Source: VAZQ01 sp035293945
GTDB taxonomy: Bacteria; Pseudomonadota; Alphaproteobacteria; Rhizobiales; Xanthobacteraceae
Length of the DNA: 64,000 bases
Reading direction: 5' to 3'
Assembly (NCBI GenBank): GCA_035293945.1
Contig: DATGLV010000037.1
Span: forward strand, 62,001-126,000
Shown one piece after another: positions 49,862 through 59,022 of this stretch. The number at the start of each line of letters is the position of its first letter. The stretch's first letter is position 1. The notes under the pieces were generated by a model. It made no database searches, was not told the DNA's origin, and saw nothing but the letters and a program-made list of their open reading frames with translations. The position numbers and the translations under genes were made by a program.

Positions 49862-51184
49862 CTAGCTCTTTTCGATGCGGATCACCTGCGGCTTCTCGGT
49901 CAGCACACCATCCTGCTCGATTGCCGCAAGCGCCCGACGCACCGCATCCTCGAAGGTCGCATAGGTGATCAGCACGACCAGTGCCGGCTTGTCGACCCGC
50001 TGCGGGTCCTCGCCGCCATGAGGCCTGCGGTCGCGGCCGCGCTGCATGATGGATTCAAGCGAGATGTTCGCTTCCGCCATGCGCCGCGCAATTGTTGCCG
50101 CCGTGCCGGTGCGATCGGCGACCGCGAGGCGGATATAGTACCCGCCTTCGTGACGCTGCATGGGCGCGCGTTGCGGCTTGACCAAGGCGGCGGCGGGCCG
50201 GCCGAAGGCCGCGACCCGGCGACCCGACGCGAGGTCGACCAGGTCAGCGACCACGGCCGAGGCCGTCGCGGCTCCCCCGGCGCCTGGTCCCATCAAGGTC
50301 AGCTCCATTGTATCCGCATCGATCGCGACCGCATTGGTGACGCCATCAACCTCGGCGATCACGGTCCCACGCCGCACCATGGTCGGATGCACGCGCTGCT
50401 CGATGCCGACTTCGGTGCGCTGCGCCACGCCCAGCAACTTGACGCGGTAACCCAGCTCGTCGGCGGCTTCGAGATCTGCGAGCGAGAGCTTCTCGATGCC
50501 TTCCACATGCACCGCGTCGGCATCGATCTCGGTGCCGAAGGCGAGACTGGTGAGGATCGCGAGCTTATGGGCGGTGTCGAAGCCGCCAATGTCGAAGGTC
50601 GGATCGGCTTCCGCATAGCCGAGGCGCTGCGCCTCCTTCAGGCATTCCGCGAACGACAGGCGCTCGCTCTGCATGCGCGTGAGGATGTAGTTGCAGGTGC
50701 CATTGAGGATTCCATAGATGCGGGCGATACGGCTGCCGCCCAGCCCCTCGCGTAATGTCTTGACGATCGGGATGCCGCCGGCGACCGCCGCCTCGAAATT
50801 CAGCCGCGCATTATGGGCTTCGGCAAGCTTTGCCAGGCTGCCCCCGTGCCGCGCCAACAGCGCCTTGTTGGCCGTGACCACGGGCCTGCCGAGCGATAGC
50901 GCTGCCTCGACCGTGCTCTTGGCCGGGTCGCCTGCCCCGCCCATCACCTCCACAAGCACATCGATCCCGCTATCGTGCGCCAGCGCCACCGGATCGGTCA
51001 CCTTGCGGGCCTTGGAAAGATCGAGTGCCGGGTCCTTCGGGGGATCTTTGGACGTATAGGCCGCGAGCATGATGCCGCGGCCGGCGCGTTCGGCAAGCAT
51101 GGCCTGCGAGCGGGTGAGCATGGAGGCTACGGCGGAGCCGACCGTGCCTAATCCGGCGAGGCCCACTTTCAGTGGTTCGGCCAT
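49862..51184 (-). CDS. hom: Homoserine dehydrogenase
   Basis: About 440 residues starting MAEPLKVGLAGLGTVGSAVA, with VEVMGGAGDPAKSTVEAALS, PVVTANKALLARHG, IPIVKTLREGLGGSRIARIY, GILNGTCNYILTRM, and EADPTFDIGGFDTAHKLAIL. A C-terminal ACT domain (YYIRLAVADRTGTAATIARR) suggests threonine feedback. It reduces aspartate semialdehyde to homoserine. It lies 25 nt downstream of the aminotransferase gene. The start at 51184 is typical; the longer frame is not supported. Confidence 0.93.
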   Translation of the reverse strand: MAEPLKVGLAGLGTVGSAVASMLTRSQAMLAERAGRGIMLAAYTSKDPPKDPALDLSKARKVTDPVALAHDSGIDVLVEVMGGAGDPAKSTVEAALSLGRPVVTANKALLARHGGSLAKLAEAHNARLNFEAAVAGGIPIVKTLREGLGGSRIARIYGILNGTCNYILTRMQSERLSFAECLKEAQRLGYAEADPTFDIGGFDTAHKLAILTSLAFGTEIDADAVHVEGIEKLSLADLEAADELGYRVKLLGVAQRTEVGIEQRVHPTMVRRGTVIAEVDGVTNAVAIDADTMELTLMGPGAGGAATASAVVADLVDLASGRRVAAFGRPAAALVKPQRAPMQRHEGGYYIRLAVADRTGTAATIARRMAEANISLESIMQRGRDRRPHGGEDPQRVDKPALVVLITYATFEDAVRRALAAIEQDGVLTEKPQVIRIEKS

Positions 51185-51209
51185 GGTGCCTTCCGGGAGG
51201 GATACGCGG

Positions 51210-52427
51210 CTAACCGCGTTTGGCAAGCGGAACGACGTTGTGCAACTTTTCCGGCGCGCTTTCAAGGAAGCGACGGATGTTGCGCGCGGCCTGGCGAATG
51301 CGCTGCTCGTTTTCGACCAGCGCGATGCGGACATAGCCCTCGCCATATTCCCCGAAGCCGATACCGGGCGAAACCGCAACGCCCGCCTTCTCGACCAAGA
51401 GCGTCGAGAATTCGATGCTGCCGACGCTCTGGAAGGGCTCCGGCAAGGGCGCCCAGGCGAACATGGAGGCCCGCGGCGCCGGCACCTGCCAGCCCGCGCG
51501 GCCAAAGGAATCCACCAGCACGTCACGCCGCCGCTGGTAAATCGCGCGCATCTCCCGGATGCACTCGTCCGGCCCGTTGAGCGCCGCCGTTGCTGCCACC
51601 TGAATCGGCGTGAAAGCCCCGTAATCGAGATAGGACTTCACCCGCGCCAGCGCGGCAATGACGCGCTCATTGCCGACCGCAAAGCCGATGCGCCAACCCG
51701 GCATCGAATAGGTTTTCGACATCGATGTGAACTCGATCGCGACGTCCATCGCACCCGGAACCTGCAGCACCGAGGGCGGCGGATGGTCGTCGAAATAGAC
51801 TTCCGCATAGGCGAGGTCGGAAAGCACCAGGATCCCGTGCCGCTTCGCGAACGGAACGAGATCCTTGTAGAAATCGAGCTCCGCCACATACGCGGTCGGA
51901 TTGGAGGGGTAACACACCACCACGGCGATGGGCTTGGGAATGGAGTGGGTGATCGCCCGCTCCAAGGACTGAAAGAAGGCCGGGGTCGGGTCGGAGGGCA
52001 CCGCGCGAATGACCCCGCCGGCCATCAGGAAGCCGAAGGCGTGGATCGGATAGCTCGGATTGGGCACCAGCACCACATCGCCGGGCGCCGTGATAGCCTG
52101 GGCCACATTGGCGAAGCCCTCCTTGGAACCCAGCGTCGTCACAATCTGGGTCTCGGGATTGAGCTTCACGCCAAACCGCCGCGCATAGTAGGCCGCCTGG
52201 GCGCGCCGTAACCCGGGAATCCCGCGCGAGGCCGAATAGCGGTCGGTGCGCGGCTTGCCGATCGTCTCTTTCAGCTTCTCGACAACATGCTCCGGTGCCG
52301 GCAAGTCAGGATTGCCCATGCCGAGATCGATGATATCGGCCCCGCCATTGCGAGCGGCCGCCTTGGCGCGGTTCACCTGCTCGAAGACGTAAGGCGGCAA
52401 TCGGCGGATGCGGTGAAATTCTTCCAT
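51210..52427 (-). CDS. Pyridoxal-phosphate aminotransferase (AlaC-like)
   Basis: The 405-residue protein begins MEEFHRIRRLPPYVFEQVNR and has class I aminotransferase motifs: IIDLGMGNPDLPAPEHVVEK, TLGSKEGFANVAQAITAPGD, VCYPSNPTAYVA and the PLP lysine in TSMSKTYSMPGWRIGFAVGN. It resembles AlaC (glutamate-pyruvate aminotransferase) and is often annotated as LL-diaminopimelate aminotransferase in this group. It precedes hom, as in related genomes; the pair is probably an operon for amino acid synthesis. Confidence 0.88.
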   Translation of the reverse strand: MEEFHRIRRLPPYVFEQVNRAKAAARNGGADIIDLGMGNPDLPAPEHVVEKLKETIGKPRTDRYSASRGIPGLRRAQAAYYARRFGVKLNPETQIVTTLGSKEGFANVAQAITAPGDVVLVPNPSYPIHAFGFLMAGGVIRAVPSDPTPAFFQSLERAITHSIPKPIAVVVCYPSNPTAYVAELDFYKDLVPFAKRHGILVLSDLAYAEVYFDDHPPPSVLQVPGAMDVAIEFTSMSKTYSMPGWRIGFAVGNERVIAALARVKSYLDYGAFTPIQVAATAALNGPDECIREMRAIYQRRRDVLVDSFGRAGWQVPAPRASMFAWAPLPEPFQSVGSIEFSTLLVEKAGVAVSPGIGFGEYGEGYVRIALVENEQRIRQAARNIRRFLESAPEKLHNVVPLAKRG

Positions 52428-52444
52428 CTGCGTGGGCTCCGGCG

Positions 52445-52630
52445 CTAGCGCCCGGTCTCCGAGCTTCGCAACAGCATGTGGGCACCCTCTGCCACAGATT
52501 TCGGAAACAAAGGCTCTAGCAACTCTATGATCCTGGCGCCGCTCTCGATGTGCAGCTCCTGACGGCTGCTCGCGGCAGCCGGTGCAGGAACGTCAAATCG
52601 GCGGCACTCCGGTGCTGAGTCTTTTATCAC
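52445..52630 (-). CDS. Small hypothetical protein (61 residues)
   Basis: GTG start at 52630 overlaps the stop of the lipoprotein gene (GTGA), a typical coupling arrangement. The product is a mix of acidic and helical stretches (ARIIELLEPLFPKSVAEGAH) with no recognised domain. It lies between the lipoprotein and aminotransferase genes. It may be a real small gene or chance; coding evidence is weak. Confidence 0.3.
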   Translation of the reverse strand: MIKDSAPECRRFDVPAPAAASSRQELHIESGARIIELLEPLFPKSVAEGAHMLLRSSETGR

Positions 52631-53022
52631 GGGTTCTGGACGCTGCCAGCTTTCCCGTCGGCATTAGGGCCATTGCCGAGCGAGCCGTTGGGGGTCGAGC
52701 CGGTGGCGGCCGGCGTGTCGTCCTTGGTACCGTATTTGTTGCGCGCCGCGATCAGATCGTCCTCGAGCCGCTTCTGCTGATCGTAGCTGAGCGGCGTGGT
52801 TGCCCGCGCCGGCGGCATGTTGTGCACCGCCGGATAGTCGGTCTCAGCGGTCGGCCGCGGCGGCGCATTGTCGGGCAAGCCGCCCGCCGCAGTCGGCAAA
52901 TGATCCTCGATCACGCTCGAGCACCCGGACAAAACGGCCGCGCATATCAGCAACGCCGCTACGGCCACACGCCGCTGGACCGGCAGCTCTCTGCGCCCTC
53001 GAAGACTCATCGATTGATCCAT
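52627..53022 (-). CDS. Putative lipoprotein (hypothetical)
   Basis: With ATG 53022 the product has 131 residues. The basic start (LRGRRELPVQRR) leads to a hydrophobic stretch and the lipobox LLICAAVLSGCSS, so cysteine lipidation is expected. The mature part is polar and proline- and asparagine-rich and contains YDQQKRLEDDLIAARNKYGT, a likely helix. No domain is recognised. ATG 53010 is an alternative. Confidence 0.6.
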   Translation of the reverse strand: MDQSMSLRGRRELPVQRRVAVAALLICAAVLSGCSSVIEDHLPTAAGGLPDNAPPRPTAETDYPAVHNMPPARATTPLSYDQQKRLEDDLIAARNKYGTKDDTPAATGSTPNGSLGNGPNADGKAGSVQNP

Positions 53023-53439
53023 TAAGGCCGAGGCCGCGCAGCCCCATCCCCCCAAAAGGCCCTCATCAAGGCGCCCCTTCTGCCCGGTAGCCGCCAGCTT
53101 CTTCCCACACATCCGCGGCCGAAAGTGGGCGCACGCCCCGGATTCGAGATGACGCCACCCCGGCCAACACCTGTTCCGGGAAAACCTTATAACTCAAAGC
53201 ACTAGGCGTGAGATCTAGCATCCACTAGCAATAAGAGCCAAGCACGGTCTAAGAAACAGTTAACTACGGCGCCAGGCCACTCGCAATCTGAAAAGCGCAA
53301 TCTGAAAAGCGTATGCCACAAGAGCCGCGCGCGCGGATTGCGGTCGAGCTTGCGAACATGCCCGGCACGACCATCTCAAAGCCAAGCGGCGGTCAGCAAC
53401 GGACCAACCACAACAGGACGGACGGAGAGTGCGGGGGCC
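53023..53439. other. Divergent intergenic region before phaC
   Basis: Between the lipoprotein gene and phaC. It has one 14-nt tandem duplication (53283-53310) and no recognised promoter. No gene is seen. Confidence 0.4.
53283..53310. repeat. 14-nt tandem duplication
   Basis: GCAATCTGAAAAGC occurs twice in a row, upstream of phaC. Confidence 0.6.
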
Positions 53440-55272
53440 ATGCGCAAAGGCCGAGACGGCAGCTTGAAAAACGGGAACGGGGCGACGCCGCCGGCAGCCG
53501 GCACCTCGCTCGACATCGAGCTCTTCGCGCACAACCTTGCGCGGGTCGTGGAGGAAGGCGGCAAGGCGCTCGCCGCCTATCTGAAGCCGCGCGAGGAAGG
53601 CCGTATAACCGGGGAATATGCCGAGTTCATCGACGTCGTGAAAACGCTCGGCCAAGTCGGGCAATATTGGCTCAAGGATCCGCAGCGCGCGCTCGATCTG
53701 CAGCTCAATCTCGCCCGCTCCTACCTCGACCTGTGGTCGGCCGCCGTCAAGCGCATGGCCGGAGAAAAGACCGAGCCGGTGGCGCAGCCGAGCCCGAAGG
53801 ACAAGCGCTTCACCGATCCCGAATGGTCGAGCAACGCTTTCTTTGATTTCCTCAAGCAGGCTTACCTCTTGACGGTCGCCTGGGCGAATCACCTCGTGCA
53901 GGATGCCGAGGGACTCGATCCGCTGACCCTGCAGAAAGCGGAATTCTACACGCGCCAAATCGCCAACGCGCTTGCGCCCTCCAATTTCGTCCTCACCAAT
54001 CCCGAGCTGCTGCGCGAGACGCTCGCCACCAATGCGGAGAATCTCGCGCGCGGCATGCACATGCTGGCCGAGGACATCACCGCCGGCGGCGGGGACCTGC
54101 GCATCCGTCAGACCAAGACCGATGCGTTCGAGGTGGGACGCAACCTGGCGGTCACGCCCGGCAAGGTCATTTACCAGAATGACCTTATGCAGCTCATCCA
54201 GTATGCGCCGACGACTGCGAATGTGCTACAGCACCCGGTCCTTATCGTGCCGCCCTGGATCAACAAATTCTACGTGCTGGATCTCACCCCCGACCGCTCC
54301 TTCATCAAGTGGTGTGTCGATCAGGGACTGACCGTGTTCTGCATATCCTGGGTCAACCCCGACGCACACCTGTCGGGCAAGGGCTTTCAGGACTACATCT
54401 TCGAGGGGCCACTCGCCGCGCTCGACGTCATCGAGCAGGCGACCGCCGAGTCCAAGGTGCACGCCATCGGCTACTGCGTCGGCGGCACCCTGCTGGCGGC
54501 AACGCTGGCCTACATGGCGGCCGATCGCGACCCGCGCATCGTCTCCGGGACGTTCTTCGCAAGCCAGGTGGACTTCACCTATTCGGGCGACCTCAAAGTC
54601 TTCGCCGACGAGGAGCAGATCGCGGCGCTGGAGCGGCAGATGGCCGAGCGCGGCTATCTCGACAGCTCCAAGATGGCCAATTCATTCAATCTGCTGCGCT
54701 CCAACGACCTGATTTGGCCGTACGTGATCAACAACTATTTTCGCGGCAAGGAGCCGATGCCGTTCGACCTCCTCTATTGGAATGCCGATGCCACGCGCAT
54801 GCCGGCGGCGAACCATTCCTTCTACCTGCGCAACTGCTATCTCGAGAACAAGCTGGCGCGGGGCGAGATGATGGTCGGCGGCGAGAAACTCGATCTCAAG
54901 CAGGTCAAGGTGCCGGTCTACAATCTCGCCACCCGCGAGGACCACATCGCGCCGGCCAAATCGGTGCTGCTTGGCTCCAAGTTTTTTGGCGGGCCGGTCA
55001 GGTTCGTGCTGGCGGGCTCCGGCCATATCGCCGGCGTGATCAACCCGCCGGATCGGCACAAGTATCAATTTTGGACCGGCCCCAAGCCCACCAGCGCCAA
55101 CCTCGACCGCTGGCTTGCCCGTGCCGAGGAACATCCCGGCTCCTGGTGGCCGAATTGGCTTGCCTGGCTCAAGTCGATCGATGCCACCGAAGTGCCGGCG
55201 CGCACGCCCGGCGGCGGTGTGCTGGCGCCGATCGAAGATGCACCGGGAAGCTACGTGAAGGTGCGCGGCTGA
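53440..55272 (+). CDS. phaC: Class I polyhydroxyalkanoate synthase
   Basis: About 610 residues. The PhaC_N domain contains SPKDKRFTDPEWSSNAFFDF and NELLRETL-like repeats; the alpha/beta hydrolase core has PVLIVPPWINKFYVLDLTPD, the lipase-like box HAIGYCVGGTLLAATLAYMA with catalytic Cys346, the aspartate in TREDHIAP and the histidine in LAGSGHIAGVINPP. It polymerises hydroxyacyl-CoA to storage granules. GGAGAGTG before ATG 53440 supports the start. No phasin or phaR is adjacent in this window. Confidence 0.92.
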   Translation: MRKGRDGSLKNGNGATPPAAGTSLDIELFAHNLARVVEEGGKALAAYLKPREEGRITGEYAEFIDVVKTLGQVGQYWLKDPQRALDLQLNLARSYLDLWSAAVKRMAGEKTEPVAQPSPKDKRFTDPEWSSNAFFDFLKQAYLLTVAWANHLVQDAEGLDPLTLQKAEFYTRQIANALAPSNFVLTNPELLRETLATNAENLARGMHMLAEDITAGGGDLRIRQTKTDAFEVGRNLAVTPGKVIYQNDLMQLIQYAPTTANVLQHPVLIVPPWINKFYVLDLTPDRSFIKWCVDQGLTVFCISWVNPDAHLSGKGFQDYIFEGPLAALDVIEQATAESKVHAIGYCVGGTLLAATLAYMAADRDPRIVSGTFFASQVDFTYSGDLKVFADEEQIAALERQMAERGYLDSSKMANSFNLLRSNDLIWPYVINNYFRGKEPMPFDLLYWNADATRMPAANHSFYLRNCYLENKLARGEMMVGGEKLDLKQVKVPVYNLATREDHIAPAKSVLLGSKFFGGPVRFVLAGSGHIAGVINPPDRHKYQFWTGPKPTSANLDRWLARAEEHPGSWWPNWLAWLKSIDATEVPARTPGGGVLAPIEDAPGSYVKVRG

Positions 55273-55479
55273 GGCTGACCTGGGCCTCGGCTGTCTAGGT
55301 TGGCAGCAACTTCGACGAGGAGCACCAGGCCGGCCAGGTAAACAAATGGTGCACGCCTGCAGTCGTGCGGCGCGAAGCAGCCTGTTCTTATCGCCTTTTA
55401 ACACCGCCTTTATACGTAAGTGTCAGGGTGGGTAGTCGCGCAGGCAACCACCTCTAACAGATTTGGATCGGGGGCTCGC

Positions 55480-58287
55480 ATGCAGTTCCCGTCCCGCAAT
55501 CCCCGGCCGGCCCAGGTTTCGGGTTTATCGAGCCGGGCGGCGGATATTCGGGCACCCGCATCATTTGGCGAGGCCTCACCCGGCCAACTCGCCGGTACGC
55601 GGCAGTTTCAAATCTTGGTTGGCGTCGCCGCGACACTTATCGCGGTCGCAGTGCTGGCGATCGGCTTGACGATCTGGGCCCTGCGCGTGGACGCGGTGCA
55701 GGACACCTCTCGCGACGTGGGTCACGTGGCCACAATTCTGGCGGCGCAAACCGCCCAGTCGGTCAAGGCTATCGATGCGATGCTGATCGATTTTGGCCAG
55801 CATCTCTCCGCTGCGGAGAAACTTGATCCTACCGGATTTGCGACCACGCTGCGTTCGCGGCAACTCCATCAGGAGTTGGCCGATCGGACGGCGCGCCTGC
55901 CACAAGGCGCGATTTTCGCCGTGGTGAGCGCGGCGGGCCATACGATAGCCGATTCGAAGGATTGGCCGGCCATCGACATCGACGTCAATGACCGCGAGTA
56001 TTTCATCGTCCATAAGGCGAACGCATCGGGCGGTCTCTACATCAACCCTTTGGTGAAGAGCCGAGGCGACGGCGCGAAGATGCTGTTTTTCTCCCGCCGA
56101 CTCGCAGCCGATGACGGCACCTTCCTCGGCATCTTGGTGATCGGCCTGGACGTCGGATATTTCCGGCACATGTATAATGCCCTGGGGTCGCTGCCCGACC
56201 TCTCGTTTCTGTTTCTGCGCAGCGACGGGACGGTGTTGCTGCGCTATCCGGATGCGATCGATCGGGCGGGAGACAAGCTGCCGAACGGATCTCCCTGGTA
56301 CGATGCCGTCGCACACGGGAGCGGCTACTTTCGATCTGAGGGCTACTTCGACCATGAGCCCCGCTACATCGCGGTTCGTCAGGTCCCCGGGTATCCGTTC
56401 GTGGTCAACGCTGCAGAATCGGAAGCCGCGGCGCTCGCGGCTTGGCGCCATCGCGGGACGATGATCGTCGCCGGCGCCGGCCTGATGCTGATTTGCTCCG
56501 GCCTCCTCCTCTGGGCTTTGTACCTCCAGTTCTGCAAGCTTTCCCTCTCGCAAGCCTCCCTTGCAGAACGCGAGGTTGCCTTGAGCCGGCAATCGCATGC
56601 GCTTGTCCGCGCCAACGCGCAAATCGATGCCGCACTCAACAACATGTCGCAAGGCTTGTGCATGTTCGACGAAGGCGGCCGACTCGTGGTCTGCAACCAG
56701 CGCTACCTCGCGATCTACCAGATTCCGCAGCAACTAGCGCAACCAGGCGTCAGCTTCGCCGACCTGCTCAGCCACATCCACTCCACCGCCCACTTCAGCG
56801 GCGACCCCGACCCGTTCGCCCACGTCCGCGAGCGGCTGGCGCAAGGGCTCACCACCCACGATACGATCCGTCTCCGCGACGGCCGCATCATAGAGGTGAC
56901 CAACGAGCCGATGCCGGGCGGTGGCTGGGTGGCGACCCACGACGATATCACCGAGCGGCAGCGCAGCGAAGCGCGCATTGCGCGGATGGCCCGGCATGAT
57001 TCCCTGACCGACCTCGCCAACCGAGTGCTGTTCCGGGAGCGGGCAGACGAGGCGCTGCAACGCTATCACGCGACCGGCAAAGGCTACACGATCCTCGTTT
57101 TCGACCTCGACTTGTTCAAAGCAGTCAACGACTCGCTCGGTCATCCGGTCGGCGATGCTCTGCTCAAATCGATCTCGGCGCGCATCCAGAGCGTGGTGGT
57201 GCAGCCGGATACGGCAGGCCGCCTCGGCGGCGACGAATTCGCGATTTTGCAAATTGCCGGAACCAGCCAGCGCGAAGACGCCACATGCCTTGCTGAGCGG
57301 CTCCTCGCCGCGATCCAACAGCCGCACCACATCGACGGACATCGCATCTTGGTCGGCACCAGCATCGGGATCGCCATGGCCCCGGATCATGGCTTGTCAG
57401 CTGAAGACCTGCTGAAGAACGCCGATGTTGCGCTTTATCGCGCCAAATCGGAGGGCCGCAGCGCCTACCGTTTCTTCGAGCCGGAAATGGATCGTGAGCT
57501 GAGGCTGCGCCGCGCGATCGAGGTAGACCTCGGCAAGGCTTTGTCCGAGGGGCAGTTCGAGGCCTATTATCAGCCCCTGGTCAATGCCGATGACGGCATG
57601 ATCTGCTCCGTCGAAGCGCTCATTCGCTGGCACCGCCCCCACCACGGCATCGTCACGCCGGACCGCTTTATTCCGGTCGCGGAGGAGCGGGGTCTCATCA
57701 CAGCAATCGATCGATGGATGCTGATGAGAGCGTGCCGCGACGCCGTCGCCTGGCCAGAGACAGTGCGCGTCGCAGTGAATTTGTCGCCCGGAGAGTTTCA
57801 AACCGGCGATCTCGTTGAAACGGTCGCGCAAGCCCTCAACGACTCCGGCCTGCCGGCCGGCCGCCTGGAGCTCGAAATCACCGAATCGGTGTTGTTGCAG
57901 AACAACGAACGCAATATTTCGCTGCTACATCAGATAAAGAACCTCGGCGCGTCTATCGTTCTCGATGATTTTGGCACCGGCTATTCTTCGCTCAGCTATT
58001 TGCGCCTGTTTCCCTTCGACAAGATCAAAATCGACCAGTCTTTCGTCCGCGAGATGCCGTTCCGCGCCGATTGCAGCGCCATCGTGTGCGCAATCGCCAA
58101 TCTCGGCCGGGAGCTCAACGTCGTGACAGTCGCCGAGGGGGTCGAAACCGTCGAGCAGTTGCAGCTGGTGCGCGCCGCCGGTTGCCAGCAGGTGCAAGGG
58201 TTTCTATTCAGCCGGCCTTGTCCGGTTTCCCAGCTCGTCTTTCCCGTCACCAAAGCCGGGCCACACCGGCGAGCGGCCACGGGATGA
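55480..58287 (+). CDS. GGDEF-EAL protein with extracellular sensor and PAS
   Basis: About 935 residues. One helix at about 50-72 (VGVAATLIAVAVLAIGLTIW) leads to a Cache-type periplasmic sensor up to a second helix near 330; PAS (about 375-490) follows. The GGDEF domain has LGGDEFAIL (about 580) and the EAL domain has EALIRW (about 710) and DDFGTGYSSLSYLRLFPFDK. Both active-site motifs look intact, so it could make or break c-di-GMP. It stands alone after phaC. ATG 55480 has a GGGGG site; GTG 55420 is a weak alternative. Confidence 0.9.
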   Translation: MQFPSRNPRPAQVSGLSSRAADIRAPASFGEASPGQLAGTRQFQILVGVAATLIAVAVLAIGLTIWALRVDAVQDTSRDVGHVATILAAQTAQSVKAIDAMLIDFGQHLSAAEKLDPTGFATTLRSRQLHQELADRTARLPQGAIFAVVSAAGHTIADSKDWPAIDIDVNDREYFIVHKANASGGLYINPLVKSRGDGAKMLFFSRRLAADDGTFLGILVIGLDVGYFRHMYNALGSLPDLSFLFLRSDGTVLLRYPDAIDRAGDKLPNGSPWYDAVAHGSGYFRSEGYFDHEPRYIAVRQVPGYPFVVNAAESEAAALAAWRHRGTMIVAGAGLMLICSGLLLWALYLQFCKLSLSQASLAEREVALSRQSHALVRANAQIDAALNNMSQGLCMFDEGGRLVVCNQRYLAIYQIPQQLAQPGVSFADLLSHIHSTAHFSGDPDPFAHVRERLAQGLTTHDTIRLRDGRIIEVTNEPMPGGGWVATHDDITERQRSEARIARMARHDSLTDLANRVLFRERADEALQRYHATGKGYTILVFDLDLFKAVNDSLGHPVGDALLKSISARIQSVVVQPDTAGRLGGDEFAILQIAGTSQREDATCLAERLLAAIQQPHHIDGHRILVGTSIGIAMAPDHGLSAEDLLKNADVALYRAKSEGRSAYRFFEPEMDRELRLRRAIEVDLGKALSEGQFEAYYQPLVNADDGMICSVEALIRWHRPHHGIVTPDRFIPVAEERGLITAIDRWMLMRACRDAVAWPETVRVAVNLSPGEFQTGDLVETVAQALNDSGLPAGRLELEITESVLLQNNERNISLLHQIKNLGASIVLDDFGTGYSSLSYLRLFPFDKIKIDQSFVREMPFRADCSAIVCAIANLGRELNVVTVAEGVETVEQLQLVRAAGCQQVQGFLFSRPCPVSQLVFPVTKAGPHRRAATG

Positions 58288-58293
58288 GAATCT

Positions 58294-58905
58294 TCACACT
58301 GGTCGGCGGGAGAGCGACAGCCATATGCCGCCGCCGATCAGGGTGAGGCCTGATATCCGGCCGAGCAGCTTTGTCCGCGACGGGTGCAGGAACCAGGTTC
58401 GGCCAAGGCCGGCGAGGATTGCCCAGGTGGAATCGCTCAGCGCCGCCAGCCCGGCCGTAACCGCCGCCATGATGGCGAGTTGAGGTCCCACCGGAAGGCT
58501 CGGATCGATGAATTGCGGCAGGAATGCCGTGAAGAAGGCGATGACTTTCGGGTTCAACAGCGCAGCCAGGAAGCCGCGACCGAAATGCACGTGATCACGC
58601 GGCGGTGTTGGGGCGACGTGGCTTGCTCCACGCCAAGCTTGTATTCCGAGCCAGATGAGATACGCGGCGCCCGCCCAGCGCAGCACGTCAAACCAGAAAA
58701 GCGCGTGTTTCAGGACAAAGCTCAAGCCCATCGCGATCACGGTGAGCGAAACCGCCAAACCGCTCGCGCTGCCCGCGACGGTGATCAGCCCCGCACGCAC
58801 GCCCTTGCTGGCGCTGGTCGCAATCACAAGCGTCACCACCGGCCCCGGTATCAAGATCAGCACCAGAGTGATGAGCAGGAAGGCGGGGAACAGCTGCCAG
58901 TTCAT
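58294..58905 (-). CDS. LysE-family translocator
   Basis: The 203-residue protein has five or six membrane helices and the family signature: LVLILIPGPVVTLVIATSAS near the start, AGLITVAGSASGLAVSLTVI, and FLAALLNPKVIAFFTAFLPQ. Members export amino acids such as lysine, homoserine or threonine. Its substrate is not determined. It is convergent with the GGDEF-EAL gene by 6 nt and upstream of argC in the minus-strand layout. Confidence 0.85.
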   Translation of the reverse strand: MNWQLFPAFLLITLVLILIPGPVVTLVIATSASKGVRAGLITVAGSASGLAVSLTVIAMGLSFVLKHALFWFDVLRWAGAAYLIWLGIQAWRGASHVAPTPPRDHVHFGRGFLAALLNPKVIAFFTAFLPQFIDPSLPVGPQLAIMAAVTAGLAALSDSTWAILAGLGRTWFLHPSRTKLLGRISGLTLIGGGIWLSLSRRPV

Positions 58906-59022
58906 TTCACTTTTCCTTATTGCCGGACCTTCTGTGTGAATCTTTCCGTGGTCTCCCCGCCGCCGGTCACCCGGATCAGCACGCCGATGAACTCCTTGAT
59001 GTCGCGCACCGTGCTCGCCTCC

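Noticed and set aside
54309..55298. A 329-residue open frame overlapping phaC on the same strand
   Set aside because: It lies in another frame of phaC, is arginine- and glycine-rich, and has no recognised motif.
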